NCBI GenBank assembly: GCA_005656395.1
Contig: SRSI01000055.1
Location: 310,001-374,000, forward strand
Source: Strongyloides papillosus
Taxonomy: Eukaryota > Nematoda > Chromadorea > Rhabditida > Strongyloididae
Direction: 5' to 3'
DNA length: 64,000 bases
The translations under genes and the position numbers were made by a program. A model generated the notes under the pieces. It searched no databases, had not been told where the DNA came from, and saw only the letters and a list, made by a program, of their open reading frames with translations. Shown piece after piece: positions 22,960-34,264 of the stretch; positions within the stretch are counted from its first letter, which is position 1, and every line of letters begins with the position of its first letter.

Positions 22960-25900
22960 TTAATTATTGATATTATTTATATAACTGTAATGCCTGTACA
23001 TTACAGTTTTTCCTATTAAATTTCGATGACATCAGTTCCTGCTAATACTAACAAAAATTACTGATAAATTATCAAATAGATAGTTGTATATTGAAAAGAT
23101 ATAAATATTCAACAAAAAAATTAAATATTTTATTAATCAGTAAGACCTTAACACAGAAAATTTTTTTGTCAAAAATGATGTCATTTTTTAAATGTCTATG
23201 ACAAAAATTAGTAAAAATCCCCAAACTATATAGAGAAGAGCTGTGCCTCGAAAAATAATTTTCGATTTCAAATAAATTTTTTATTAAAATATTAATGTAT
23301 CATAATAGTAAATCTAAATATGCAATATCAGTCCCATGCTAAGTCCCGTTCTTGAGATACATCTTTTAAAGTACTCAAAATCTCGAATTTCGGTACCCCT
23401 GTTTCACCTCTTTAAAATTAAGATAAAAATATGAAGATTTACAAGTATAGGTAATTTTTTGTGCTCTTTACGATGAAATATTAAAAAATTGAAATTTCAA
23501 GATTTTTCTCAAGATCGGGACACTTTTCCAAAATACTATTTTTTACCCCCAATTTTAGTGCTTCAAAACGATATATCTCCGTCCAGGAAAAGAAATCGCG
23601 AAAAACAAAAAAAATACCTCTTAGCATTTTAATTCCGCACATTTTAAGGGTAATTCCAAGAAATTTGGATGAGATTAAGCATATGAAAAATTACCGGAAC
23701 TTTTTTTGTAATTTTTTACTTTTCTAAAAAAATATTCTTTTTTTGTCAATTTAATATGTCAAGATGAAAAAAGTCAGGAAAACTATCTTCAACTTAATTG
23801 TGCAGAAAATGATAATCTATCTAATGGTGCTAATAACGTTTTTGAAGATTTATTCATTGTGGAGTTATGATGATTTTATTTACATTATATTAAAAATTCT
23901 TCATCAACATTTTTGTTAGTAATTTTTTTCTTTCTTCATGAATTTTTGGAATTCTAAAAACATCTGGGAGTATTTTCTTGGTCAATATTTTAAATATAAA
24001 ATTATAGAAAAATTTTAGATGGTTGAGGAGAAAAAATGAAAAAACCAAAAAATTTCAATTTTTAAAAAATTCGTTTTTTGCTTATAACTTTCTAAATAAT
24101 AAATATTTTGTTATTTGTCAAAGAATAAAAAACAACTATTTTTAGATGTTCTATCTAATAAACAAAGTTTCAAGATCATAATATGTTTCAATGTTAAGAT
24201 ACAATTAAAAAACTTGAATCTCGAGTATACACATTTTCATTTTTAATGAGACTTAAGAGTACTTCAAAATTGAGGTTTTATGCCAATTCCAAAAACTGCT
24301 CGGGGGAAAATTGTTGCTTTTCTTTTGGCTATAAAACCGTTTCAAAATCTTTTCCCATTCTTGAGATATGTTAAAAAACGAAACACCATTTTTTAGCACT
24401 TTTTTACATTTTGTAGCAAAAGAAGCAGAAATAGAGTGTTAGCATATTTTATGTAGGGACAACTTTTGTTAAGCATAAAAAATGCTACATTTTGATACTT
24501 TGATCATTCCAATTGGATAACTGTAAGGTGACTTATGATCAAATATATGTTATCAATTGATATCGCTATATATTATAGAGAAGAGATTCAAAAAATAATT
24601 TTTAATTCAACGGAATATGAAAAATTGATATTTTAAGTTTTATTCTTATTCATAATTTAGCTTCTTTGAACCTATAAAAATTCTAACCCCATTGATATAA
24701 AATTTCAAAACGTTAGTTAGAACAACATAGAAAGAATAAAAGTTCTCGATAACTGGTGATTTTTTTAAATTCCACAAATCGATTTAATTTATAATGCTTA
24801 TTACATGCAAACAATAAAATTTATCAAAAAAGTCCGATCCCGGTAAATAGTAAGTCATCGAAAATTTCCTTATATATTAAAGGAAAAGTTTAACTCTTAA
24901 AATGGTTTTCGTCTTTATGTACTTCTTTTTACTAATTTAAAAAAGTATGCAATGATGGAATTTTTTTAATACGAATTGTTCACAAATTTTATATTAAATT
25001 CTCTATCAAATGACATTTAGAGCGTCTTAATCTCATTATCCGTTCTCGAGATATAAAGATATTAATTTTTTTTTAAAATTATTATAAGGACAATTTTTCC
25101 ATATATATGCTCTAAAAAAAAGATAAATAGTTAAAGTTGTATTTATAAAGTCTAAGTTCAAAATGCACACATTACTTGCACATATTTTGAAACATTAACA
25201 ATTAATTTATCTTTATCCATACTTGAGATAGTCGGTAAAAAAAGATGTGAATTTTAAAAATTTTAGCACAGCAAAATTTTCTAAGTATATAATAGAAATA
25301 TTTGTATGATTTTAAGATATTAAGAAAAAAATAATAAGAACAATTTATTTTTTAGATTAAAGAATAAGAATAATAATTTATATAAGTTCTTAAACCAATT
25401 TTTTTAAAAATTTTAAAAGTTAAATTAAATTCTTAAAAATACAGTAGAATTAGGATGGGTAGAAAAAGTAATTTTTATTTCATTTTATGTATTATTTGTG
25501 CTGATTTAATAAAAATTTAAAATCGGTACAGTATATGTCCATTATTGAGATATGATGAAAAATTAAAATCAAATTATATTTAGTTTTTTGAGATTTAACA
25601 AAATTTTTACTAAATATCTTTAAATTCGATAGTAGAATAGATTTTTTTCTCTAAATGTTTCTATACCAAAATGATCTAAACTAATTTGTTTAAAAATACC
25701 GCAATTTAGCTACGCATATTAAAAATTTTAAAAAAAATGTTTAAAAATTTATGATATAGCGATGTATACACTTATATTTGAAAAAAATATACAAGTATTT
25801 GAAAGTTTTGCTATGCTTCGTAAAAATTGCAGAAAAATTTAATTAAATTCCTAATTCGAAACTATCCAGCAAAACGTTTTGAAAGTAATTTTTATAATAT

Positions 25901-26800
25901 TTTATTTAAAAAATTACCAATCCTTTAATGTAAATGTATTTCTATCTTTTTGCAATCTATCTAAATTTATTTACTACGAAAAGTGTCTAAGTTATTATTA
26001 TAAATTGCAAACAGATTTCGCCACCACTTTTTTTATAAGTTATAAAACCCAACACTCTTCAGTTTTTATAACTATTTAAATGAAAACAATTTTATTTATA
26101 TATTTTTAATTTGATTTTTTTTCGATACATTACACGTGTAATGTATAACGGTTATTTTTTTGATTTACTTTTAATCTTATAAACGTAGTGAAATATTTTT
26201 ATCATTTTAAATACATTGAAAATAAGTATTTTAATTTCATAATACATTTTAAAAATTTTTCAGAAAAATATAAAACAATAAGCATGCCTTAGATTTGTAA
26301 ATTACTATTTATTATGTTACTAAAATGCGAAATGATAAAATAATAATCTCCTAAATTGGATCATTTTAAGTTAAATAATTGTGAAATATTTATGATCAAC
26401 CTCAAATATTATAATGTTTAAAAAAATTAACGAATACTTTAAACTAATTTGTATCATAAATTTCTATAATATTCAATAATTTAAAATTTGCATTTTAATA
26501 CTAATTAGAAGTTTAACGCAAACATTCTCTTTAATTTTCTATTTCAATAATAAAAACTTGGAAAATGTTGTTCAAATTTAGAATCTCAAATGTGTTTAAA
26601 TCTATGGGGATGTGTAATAAAACGATTTAGATAAAATGTATTTTATAAATTTTAAACATTCAATTACCTATGTAATTTTAATAATAACTATTAATATTGT
26701 AAAATACGAAAATATTACCTACAATATTACAACTGTGTTATTATAGAACAAAAGATTTCATTTTTTTTAGAACTCTTAATATTTAATAAAAAATACAAGC
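22960..26800. other. Long non-coding region with recurrent TTGAGATAT-like words
   Basis: No gene is supported over 3.8 kb. Phrases of the type TTCTTGAGATAT recur near 23350, 24360, 25045, 25225 and 25545, amid otherwise unalignable AT-rich sequence. This resembles very old decayed satellite or dispersed repeat. The open frame at 25879-26079 looks like chance. Confidence 0.45.
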
Positions 26801-26847
26801 CCTGCGGGCAAGCAGCGACGAGCGAAGCGAGGCTGCTGCTTGTATGA
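26797..26847. repeat. GC-rich hairpin island
   Basis: ATACAAGC on the left pairs with GCTTGTAT on the right. An inner AAGCAGC / GCTGCTT pair encloses a GC-rich loop containing GAGCGAAGCGAG. Its composition is far from that of the surrounding DNA. Function unknown. Confidence 0.6.
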
Positions 26848-26929
26848 ATTTAAAAATTTCTTTTAATGAGTATACTTTTTTATAAAAAAAATGAAAAAAC
26901 ACATACAGAAATACTTTATATATTTATTT

Positions 26930-27262
26930 AAAGTACATTTCTTGAGATTCTCAAACAAAGTGGGACAAGTAAAAATGTAATACCTACTTTTTATATGCTT
27001 AAACTATACCCTTGAGTGACATATATCAACATATAAAATATTAACTTCATATCTTCACTCTGCGATTTTATAAAGCTTCAGAAACTTTTCGACCATGATT
27101 GCGTATCTCAAAAACTACTTTATGGAAATATACCAATATATGCACCATTCTTTATCATTTTAGAGTACTTTTTAGGTATCAAAGTAAATTTCAAAAAATT
27201 TAGTTTTTTAACAAATTTTGTAACTTAAAATCGTAGAAGATGAAAAACTCGAATCTTGAAGA
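26930..27262 (-). repeat. Dispersed repeat, inverted relative to 42140-42400
   Basis: The reverse complement shares words such as GAGATACGC, ATCATGGTC/ATTATGGTA, AACTTTTCGA, CAGAGTGAAGAT and AGCATATAAAAAGT, in the same order as 42215-42350. Moderately diverged. Confidence 0.55.
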
Positions 27263-27946
27263 TATTAGATTGGTGCATAAATAATGGCCGCGGAGAGAAA
27301 AAATTAATTAACACAATATTTATTTAAGTTATAGTTAAGTAAATTTATTAAAATAAAATCCGTTAGAATTAATACATTTTTGTCAACATTCCAATAACTT
27401 CTGAATCCCCGTTTTATAAGATTTGGAACTTTGAGATCTAGTAAAAGTCACCTCGCTTTTTGCCGACTTCTGATTCTTAAACAATTTATCTTTAAAAATG
27501 CATTTAAATGCTTAAACAAATCGAATATTGTAGGGACAAGATCAGGGGAGTATGGAGGATGAGGTAGAACTCCATATTTCAATTCATCAAAATTTTTTAA
27601 AATTAGTTTTGAAACATGACATCTTGCCTTGTCATCCTATATTATTGGGTTATTCCTATTTTTAAAACCGGATGATTTTCTTCAGTTTTTTTTTAATTTT
27701 CTCAAGCTCCTGTCAATATATTTCAACTCTCTTAGTGGCTGCTTTAAGTTTAGCTCCGCAATCTTCCATTAATTCTGAGAATTGGTAGTAAAGGGTCCTC
27801 CTCCACCCTCTTTATTATCGAGATCAAAATTAATCTCATAGACTTTCTCAAATCACCGACGCAAAGAGTGTTCAAAAGTTAATCCTTCCCCCTATGCATT
27901 CACTGTATTTCAATATGTTTCAACTCTATTACGTCTAAGTTTGAAC

Positions 27947-29564
27947 ACGCAGAAAAAAAAAAGGACACAGGTTTGCATAAAATGTAATAAATTTGTCCCA
28001 CCAAATAAAATTCAAATTTTCTTTATTTGCGAATAATTTTATCACAATTATTTTGTACATGAAAAATTAAAACAATAATTAATGAATTATTAAAATAAGT
28101 TTTTCTTTTTTTAGTATACTATTTTTATTTTAGAACATAAGTTGCTTTCTACAATACATTTTAAAGTACAAGGTTAGAATTTAATTCTATATAAAATTAC
28201 AAACACTTTTATAAAAAAAACATTTTTAACATATTACAGTGCATTTTTTAAATATTTTTCAATTGTTTGAATTATTATAAATTGTATTTTATGAAATTTT
28301 CACATTTGATGCTCTAAATTGTTTTCATAATGTTTTTTGAACCCCAGAATTTAAGAGTTATCTACATCAAATATGTTACATCTTTGTAAAATTTGCTACA
28401 TCTTATGACATTTTGCACCATCTTTTTTATCAATTTGGCCATCTTTGTCATTTTTGCTACATCTTTTTGACCAATTTGCGCCATCTTTTTTAGGACGGTA
28501 GACATTCACTTGTCCATGGTTACTCATATTTTTTTCTTTTTTTTAATGTCATTTCGCTTGATCATAGGTGACCACGGGCAAGCTGATTTCCATCGTCTCT
28601 TTTTTAATTTAATTAGGGTAGGGGTCGCTGTAAAGTGCGTTGCCGTGTATGAACTGAATCCAATGGAATAATCAAAAAATAAGTTAGTAAAAAATTAAAA
28701 AGAATGCTTTTTCGCTTGCCCATATTATTTATGTTTTTTAAAAAAATCATTTTTGTTACCCAATAGACAAGCGAAAGTCACTTTTTCTAATTTAATTCCA
28801 CTTTATTTTAATAATATTATTTTACTGTTTAACATACCTAAATTATGTTGAAGAATAATTTATTTGGTATGAAAGATACATGTCGCAAAAATGTACTAAG
28901 ATGGTGCAAATTGCTAAAAAAGATGACGCAAAATGTCATAAGATGTAGCAAATTTTACAAATATGTAGCATATTTAATGTAGTTGACTGTCAAATTCTAT
29001 TTTCCATATCTTTTAAAGACCATCTTTAAAAATGAAACTTATGAAAAGTTATAAAATAATATAGATTTTTATTTATAGTAAAAAAAATAACTTTTACATA
29101 TTTTAAAATATGAACGAATACTAAAATAATATTTTTAAATAATAATACTTTGTGTGAGTATATAATTACTGCTTTTCTTTATTATTGTTGTAAAATTTTT
29201 AAACTTATTGTCGTTAATAGATTGTTTAGAATAATAATCTTTATTAAAACATCAATAATTTTACACGAAATTGACTTTTAATAGCATATTTTATAAAATA
29301 AAAAAACAAGTTAAGATCTAAATGGGCATAATGTCATAAAAAATATCAAAATTAAAAAAAGTCATATTAATTTAATAAGTTAAACATATATGTCTTTGTA
29401 AAAAAACGGCAAAATGTATGCGACAACCCAATATTTTGTGTTGTTTGAAAATTTTTGCTATTGCTTGATAATTTTAAAATTTGAATAATATTCAATTTTT
29501 TAAAATGGTGGGACATTTTTTTGCATTATAGATAGATTTGTCAAAATTTGTCCTTTTTTTTTCT
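27947..29564. mobile_element. hAT-like non-autonomous element nested in mariner
   Basis: Flanked by an exact 8-bp duplication, GTTTGAAC (27939-27946 and 29565-29572). The inverted ends are built on AGAAAAAAAAGGACA, followed by a matching GTCCCACCA block (near 28010 and 29511). Deleting the insert with one duplication restores the mariner frame, so the boundaries are firm. An 8-bp duplication fits hAT elements. No transposase is seen inside. Confidence 0.75.
28370..28985. mobile_element. Innermost inverted-repeat element (MITE-like)
   Basis: The arms at 28371-28500 and 28862-28985 are inverted copies with words AAATATGYTACAT, GTAAAATTTGCTACATCTTA and ATGACATTTTGC. Each arm contains short CATCTTTT-type repeats. 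The centre has AAGCGAAA words and a short GC-richer patch near 28615-28660. The limits are approximate and no target duplication was identified. Confidence 0.6.
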
Positions 29565-29874
29565 GTTTGAACTCATGTAAGAAAATTACCCATAATTCTC
29601 TCTTTGACAACATTTTTAAGATCGGATACAACTTTTTTAAAAATTAAAGTAATATGCAAAATATTATCAGGGCAAGTTCCCCTACATTTCTACATAAAGA
29701 CTGTTTTAATATGAATTTATTTTTTTAAATTTTTTACAATAGAAAATTATAGTAAAAATTTGCGGCCATTATTTATGCGCCAATCTAATATTTTATATAT
29801 TGAAAATATGAATAACTATTATATGCATATTATGCAACACTATTTATAAAATATCTTGCTTATATTTGTTTCTC

Positions 29875-29922
29875 CTAGTTGTCTTTTCTCTTTGCCTTTG
29901 GTGTTTCTTTGACTGCAGCTTC
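29875..29922 (-). pseudogene. Duplicated short C-terminal coding segment, copy 1
   Basis: Part of an approximately 95-bp segment (29841-29935) that is nearly identical to 37271-37365. On the minus strand it reads EAAVKETPKAKRKDN then a stop. In the other copy it reads EAAVKETPKSKRKDN and five more residues. Differences are mostly third-position, which argues for minus-strand coding. The plus strand is also open in this copy, as a hydrophobic leader-like peptide, so strand assignment is not certain. Confidence 0.4.
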
Positions 29923-30003
29923 TATAGGGCTTACAATACAAATAGAAATTTACAATATATTTTAAAATTTAAAACTGAGTGACTAGACATGCGAAACTTT
30001 CAT

Positions 30004-30429
30004 TCAGTATTCTTCGATTAGCCGATCCAGTTTATTTAATGTTAGAAGATCTTCTTTTGCTTTATCTTGTTTATCGTTAATTGGAGTCTGTACATTGGCA
30101 TTTTGATTGTACGTGGAATCCAATTTTACAAAACAGCAGTATGAACGCCACAGCATAAAATGGGTGTGAACAGATAGAACACTAGTAAATAAAATAAATG
30201 TGCCTATTACAAGGGGTAAGGAACTATACCGGATAAAGCTTCTTAGATACCGGTAAAAATATTTCTAAAAAAAACTAATTTCGGAAGTTCTAGAACTAGA
30301 ATATTTAATATTGGCTTCCAATAAACTCTGTAGTAGTAATGTTAGCGAAGACAAACATTTCTCAGCCTCAATTATAGCATCCAATCTGTTTTTAGAATAA
30401 CTTTCCTTGCTATCATTTGTTTCTACCAT
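30004..30429 (-). pseudogene. Small membrane protein gene with one in-frame TAG
   Basis: From Met at 30429 to TGA at 30004 the frame holds 141 codons with a single interruption, TAG at 30267-30265, next to a run of eight T. The first part (KNRLDAIIEAEKCLSSLTLL) looks helical and coiled-coil-like. After the stop come a basic stretch, one membrane segment (LPLVIGTFILFTSVLSV), then a charged helical tail ending LTLNKLDRLIEEY. No intron consistent with GT-AG and frame removes the stop. It may be a young pseudogene, a readthrough gene or a sequencing error in the homopolymer. Family not recognised. Confidence 0.5.
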
Positions 30430-32190
30430 CGTTCAATAGAAACAATCGGATCGAATGATTATTTTATTGACAACAGGTAAATCAATAGTATCACACCAGT
30501 TAGCATGAATTTACTATAGAATGTAATTTTATGATAATATAAAAATATAAGACAATATATAATGAGGAACGTTCTATAATACAATAATTATAGATGTTCG
30601 CCTAGAGACCTCTGACATTAACTATTAAAAATTTCTAAAATAATAAAAATTTTTTACTTTTTTATAGCCAAATTAAATATTTAAAAATTAATGCAATGTG
30701 ACGTTACTTAAGAATGGTGTCGATAGTATATCTTGAAATATATCGTTAAAAAACGTTGTTATCAAGTAAGCATAAAATCTAAGTTTAACTATAAATAAGT
30801 CTTGCTGTTTTCTAAGAACATCTTTTCAAACTAACAATAGATTATTGAGTCTCTTCAATTCTATTATTATCAAATCAGTTACTGTTCCAATAAAAAGTTA
30901 CTGTATCTAACAATTTATTTTCTCATGATTTCTTTTTGCATAAAAAGATTTTAGCTTAAATAAGAACGGCTTTGACGATATGGAGAATAAGTGCAATTAT
31001 AAAGCCTGTTGCTTCAAAATTATTTTCTACAGCGTACATTTTGTTCGAGCTTCAAACACACAAAAAATCTACACATGTCTATTTTACGTGTACATTTTAT
31101 ATAAAAAAATGGATTCCTTTGATAGCATTTTGTATCCTACAGTTTTATCTATTTTACATGGTCAGTTATTTTAATATCACTTGCAGTTTGTAATATTTTG
31201 AATAACGTCAGTCGAATTGACAAGTTTAAGCTTTCTGTATACGAAAGAAGGAACATATTTTGAAATTAGTACTTAACATTTTTTATAATGAATGCAATTT
31301 TTCATTAGCAATGAAAAACAAAAAAGTTTTTTTAATTAACCAACAGACTAAGTTGTACCAGTAGAAAAATATGTTTTTATAGATAATTCGTTTTTGTAAA
31401 TATGCATGCCATTTAAAAAAACTTGCTAATCAAAGACTTGTGAGGAAAGGAGGTGTGGTAAAATCTTATATCCTATTCATTCGCTTTTCTCGAGAGTCAT
31501 TTGAAAAAAAAAATTTTTATTATCGATAACATTTATGTTATTAATGCAGTACAATACTAATATTAAAGCATTCGAAACTTTTCAGAAAAAATGTCAATTT
31601 TTTTAATTGTTTTAGCGTTTTTAACAAATCATTTTGATTACATTGTACAGTGCATTTATGTTTCATTTCAAGATATTAATTTTAAACGCTAAATCTTTTA
31701 AACCAGCATATCACACAGAACATTTTTTATTCAAAGTTAAGCCAATTGTATCACTGATTTCTTTTAAAGTATTGAACGTAGTCTGATCAATTCATGTTTA
31801 AAGGAATGTCTCAAAAATTACATTTTGACGCAGTTCTTCTTCAAAATATTAGTAGATATATTATGAACAATGAAATACAATCTAATGATAGAAATGAAAT
31901 TCTATTTGCTTCATAAGATGACACATGTCTTGTAGTTGTATGAATATATAAAGTTAATTTTAGATATCTATTTTATTAAACAAAATATTAACAGAATAGT
32001 AAATTTTTTTAGATTTTAATCCACTATTAAAAAAGCAAAATTAACCATATGATTTATATCTAAAATTAGAATTTATTAAAATAACATAAATGTTTATATT
32101 CTACTTACTATATAAATGTTTTGAAGATTTGTTGTAAACACCATATTACATAAATATTTTTTATTTGTTAAAAAATATATTTAGTAAATA
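30430..32190. other. Intergenic, no firm gene
   Basis: Overlapping short frames at 30972-31193 encode hydrophobic peptides but have no homologous look. The end of this block weakly matches 1745-1800. Nothing else could be supported. Confidence 0.4.
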
Positions 32191-32198
32191 TAAAATAG

Positions 32199-32206
32199 TA
32201 TAAAAG
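32199..32206 (+). promoter_or_regulatory. TATA box of the repeat-protein gene
   Basis: TATAAAAG, 51 bp before the ATG at 32257, the best TATA match in the region. Confidence 0.55.
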
Positions 32207-32256
32207 AATTCCATATTCAACAATAGACACTACCATTCAAATTTGAATATTATAAT

Positions 32257-32913
32257 ATGATTTATATAAATTTTCGTACTGTAGTACTTTTTCTAGTTTT
32301 TTGGAGTGCTGCAGCTTATTACTTTCCAAGATCTGCATCCAGTAATAATTTACTTCAAAATGACTTGGATAAAAAATTAGCCCTACAGGCTTCTAGTTAT
32401 TTGGCTTCAGATATTCATTCAAATGACCATCATAAACTCGAACTCATAGGTAGAAGGCCACTTCCACAAGGGAGAAAGCCAAGCCCACCAGGAAGAAGAC
32501 CTAGCCCACCAAGAAGGCCAGGCCCAATGAAACGTAAACCGGGTCCAATGAAACGTAAACCAGGTCCAATGAAACGTAAACCGGGTCCAATGAAACGTAA
32601 ACCGGGTCCAATGAAACGTAAACCGGGTCCAATAAAACGTAAACCGGGTCCAATGAAACGTAAACCAGGTCCAATGAAACGTAAACCAGGCCCAATAAAA
32701 CGTAAACCAGGCCCAATAAAACGTAAACCAAGCCCTCCAAAACCACTTCCACCAAAACCCAAACCAGCTCCACCAACACCAGCACCAGGGGAGAAGGAAG
32801 AAGGCCCACAAAGCGGTGAAGAAGAAGGTGAAGAAGAGGGTGAAGAAGAGGATGAAAAAGAGAGTAACGGTGAAGAAGAAGAGGAAGAGGAGGAAGAAGA
32901 AGAAGAAGAGGAG

Positions 32914-32948
<35 letters not shown>

Positions 32949-32964
32949 AGAAGATGAAGAATGA
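32257..32964 (+). CDS. Secreted repeat protein: ten [K/R]PGP[M/I]KR heptads and poly-Glu tail
   Basis: Single exon, 235 residues. Residues 1-20 are a clear signal peptide (VVLFLVFWSAAA). A short linker is followed by Pro/Arg-rich sequence. Ten perfect 7-residue repeats, RPGPMKR then nine KPGP[M/I]KR, occupy residues 87-156. A Pro/Lys segment and a tail of about 50 residues, mostly Glu, follow. The KR at the end of every heptad would be a dibasic cleavage site in a peptide precursor, releasing KPGPM/KPGPI pentapeptides. Alternatively it is a structural, highly charged polyampholyte. It has no Gly for amidation next to KR. The basic and acidic halves could pair. Long open frames on the opposite strand here are composition shadows. 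No family recognised. Confidence 0.8.
32515..32724 (+). repeat. 21-bp coding minisatellite, 10 copies
   Basis: Ten in-frame copies of a unit like AAACCGGGTCCAATGAAACG plus T. Copies differ at a few positions (CCG/CCA, GGT/GGC, ATG/ATA). The differences are shared between neighbours, as expected from unequal exchange. Confidence 0.95.
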
Positions 32965-33229
32965 AACGATAGAAAATAAATCTTCTGTAAAGTATTTGTA
33001 ATTAAAGCTTTACTTTTCCTATTTAAAAGGAATTTACAATTTATTTTTTTCAATACGCTTTAAAATCTGTGAAGAAATAAAAGTTTTTTACCATAAATTG
33101 CTGCTAAAAATAATTAAGTTTGTAGACATTTCTTTTAGATCTCACAAAGTACAAGCTAAGTAAGATGATAAAGGTATAATTGATTAATATAAACTCAAAA
33201 GAATCATACACAAATGACGGTGAAGTGAG

Positions 33230-33623
33230 AGAAATATAACTTAACGATGTTAGATTTTATGGGTTCGACACTTATCTAAATTCTAATCTTATTGATAGTT
33301 TAGGTCTTTAATAATGGTAAAAATTATTTATTAAAAAGAGACGGACATATTATATAATAAACGTAATAATCAAATTTTTATTGGCGATCATGCAATTTTT
33401 GTAAAATGCATATTTAACTTAATTATATAAAAATAAGCAAGATTTCTAAAGTTCACTTTTGCCAATATTTTACGTAGAAGTAAAAGCTATCAAACATACT
33501 TAGAAGGTTTGAAAACCTTAAAACATGATTTGCTATGAGTTAATGTTTAATATTTAAAAATATTTTATTTTACATAAACTATAGATTTCTAATTACACAT
33601 GATAAACATTTATTTTTTTATAG
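33230..33623 (+). repeat. Dispersed repeat, copy 1 left part
   Basis: Matches 40895-41165 with an extra internal segment of about 100 bp. Shared words include CTTAACGAT, TTAGATTTTATGGGTT, ACTTAGAAGGTTTGAAAA, CATGATTTG and AATTACACAT. The repeat resumes at 36134. Confidence 0.8.
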
Positions 33624-33625
33624 GA

Positions 33626-33664
33626 AACCAGCCTTAGACCCGCCTACGGCAGGTTATAGCTGGT
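33626..33664. repeat. GC-rich imperfect hairpin at insertion border
   Basis: ACCAGC pairs with GCTGGT across a GC-rich centre with CCCGCC / GGCAGG complementarity. It sits directly at the left end of the 2.5-kb insertion and stands out from the AT-rich surroundings. Confidence 0.6.
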
Positions 33665-34264
33665 CCGCAGAGCAAAATTTTTATTAAAGCTTTTTTATAC
33701 TAAATTGTTAATCAAAGTATGTGTATAAAAAAATTGTTTCATTAAATTATACATTTCTGAAGATATAAGATAACCGAAAATACATTGTTATAAAATATGA
33801 AATATTTTTAAGTTTAAAAATCACTTTACAACGTTTGCATTTATATAAACTGATTAGTTAAGTAAAAAATTTACTCAACAAAAAAAATTTTGTTTATATC
33901 TAAAAAGTGGATAAAAATGAACATTTGGATCATTCCAAGTAACAATTAATGTGACTTTCTATTATATTATTTAAATTAGTAAAAATAATTCAATATCATT
34001 GCTCTATTAACTACATATCTACCTTAATTTTACAAATAATTAAAATGGAAAAACAAAAAAATTAATACTAAAATAACATTTTTCGTTTTTAAGGTACAAA
34101 CTTCTTTAATGTTTTCATATTTTATGTAAGACTTTGTTTTATGTACTAAATTTAGTTTAATTTTCTTTAAACAACTTTGCATAAAATTAAAATGTAAGAA
34201 AATTCTTATTTTTACCAAAAAAATAATCATCATCTTTAAATCCACTACTTGATTCATTTTTTGT

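Larger units (their letters stand above)
27370..29620 (-). pseudogene. Decayed mariner transposase split by a nested element
   Basis: The N-terminal end is at about 29619-29565 (MLSKRELWVIFLHEFK). The frame resumes at 27938 on the far side of the insert (LRRNRVETY, then several stops). The C-terminal part contains YGVLPHPPYSPDLVPT (27600-27540), with the third catalytic Asp, and ends near 27370. Many stops; clearly dead. Confidence 0.8.
27265..29788 (-). mobile_element. Second mariner, carrying nested insertions
   Basis: Ends TTAGATTGGTGCATAAATAA and, inverted, TTAGATTGGCGCATAAATAA followed by TGGCCGC are flanked by TA at 27263-27264 and 29789-29790. They resemble mariner ends of the TTAGGTTGGTGCAAAA type. 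Removing the nested 27947-29564 insert plus one target duplication leaves about 900 bp of mariner sequence with a decayed transposase. Confidence 0.85.

Noticed and set aside
32419..33053. Long minus-strand frames opposite the repeat protein
   Set aside because: They are shadows of the 21-bp repeat and the poly-Glu codons, and have no signal or start context of their own.
33258..33275. GGGTTCGAC word resembling a tRNA B box
   Set aside because: No A box or cloverleaf at the right distance, and the homologous copy at 40.9 kb has lost it.
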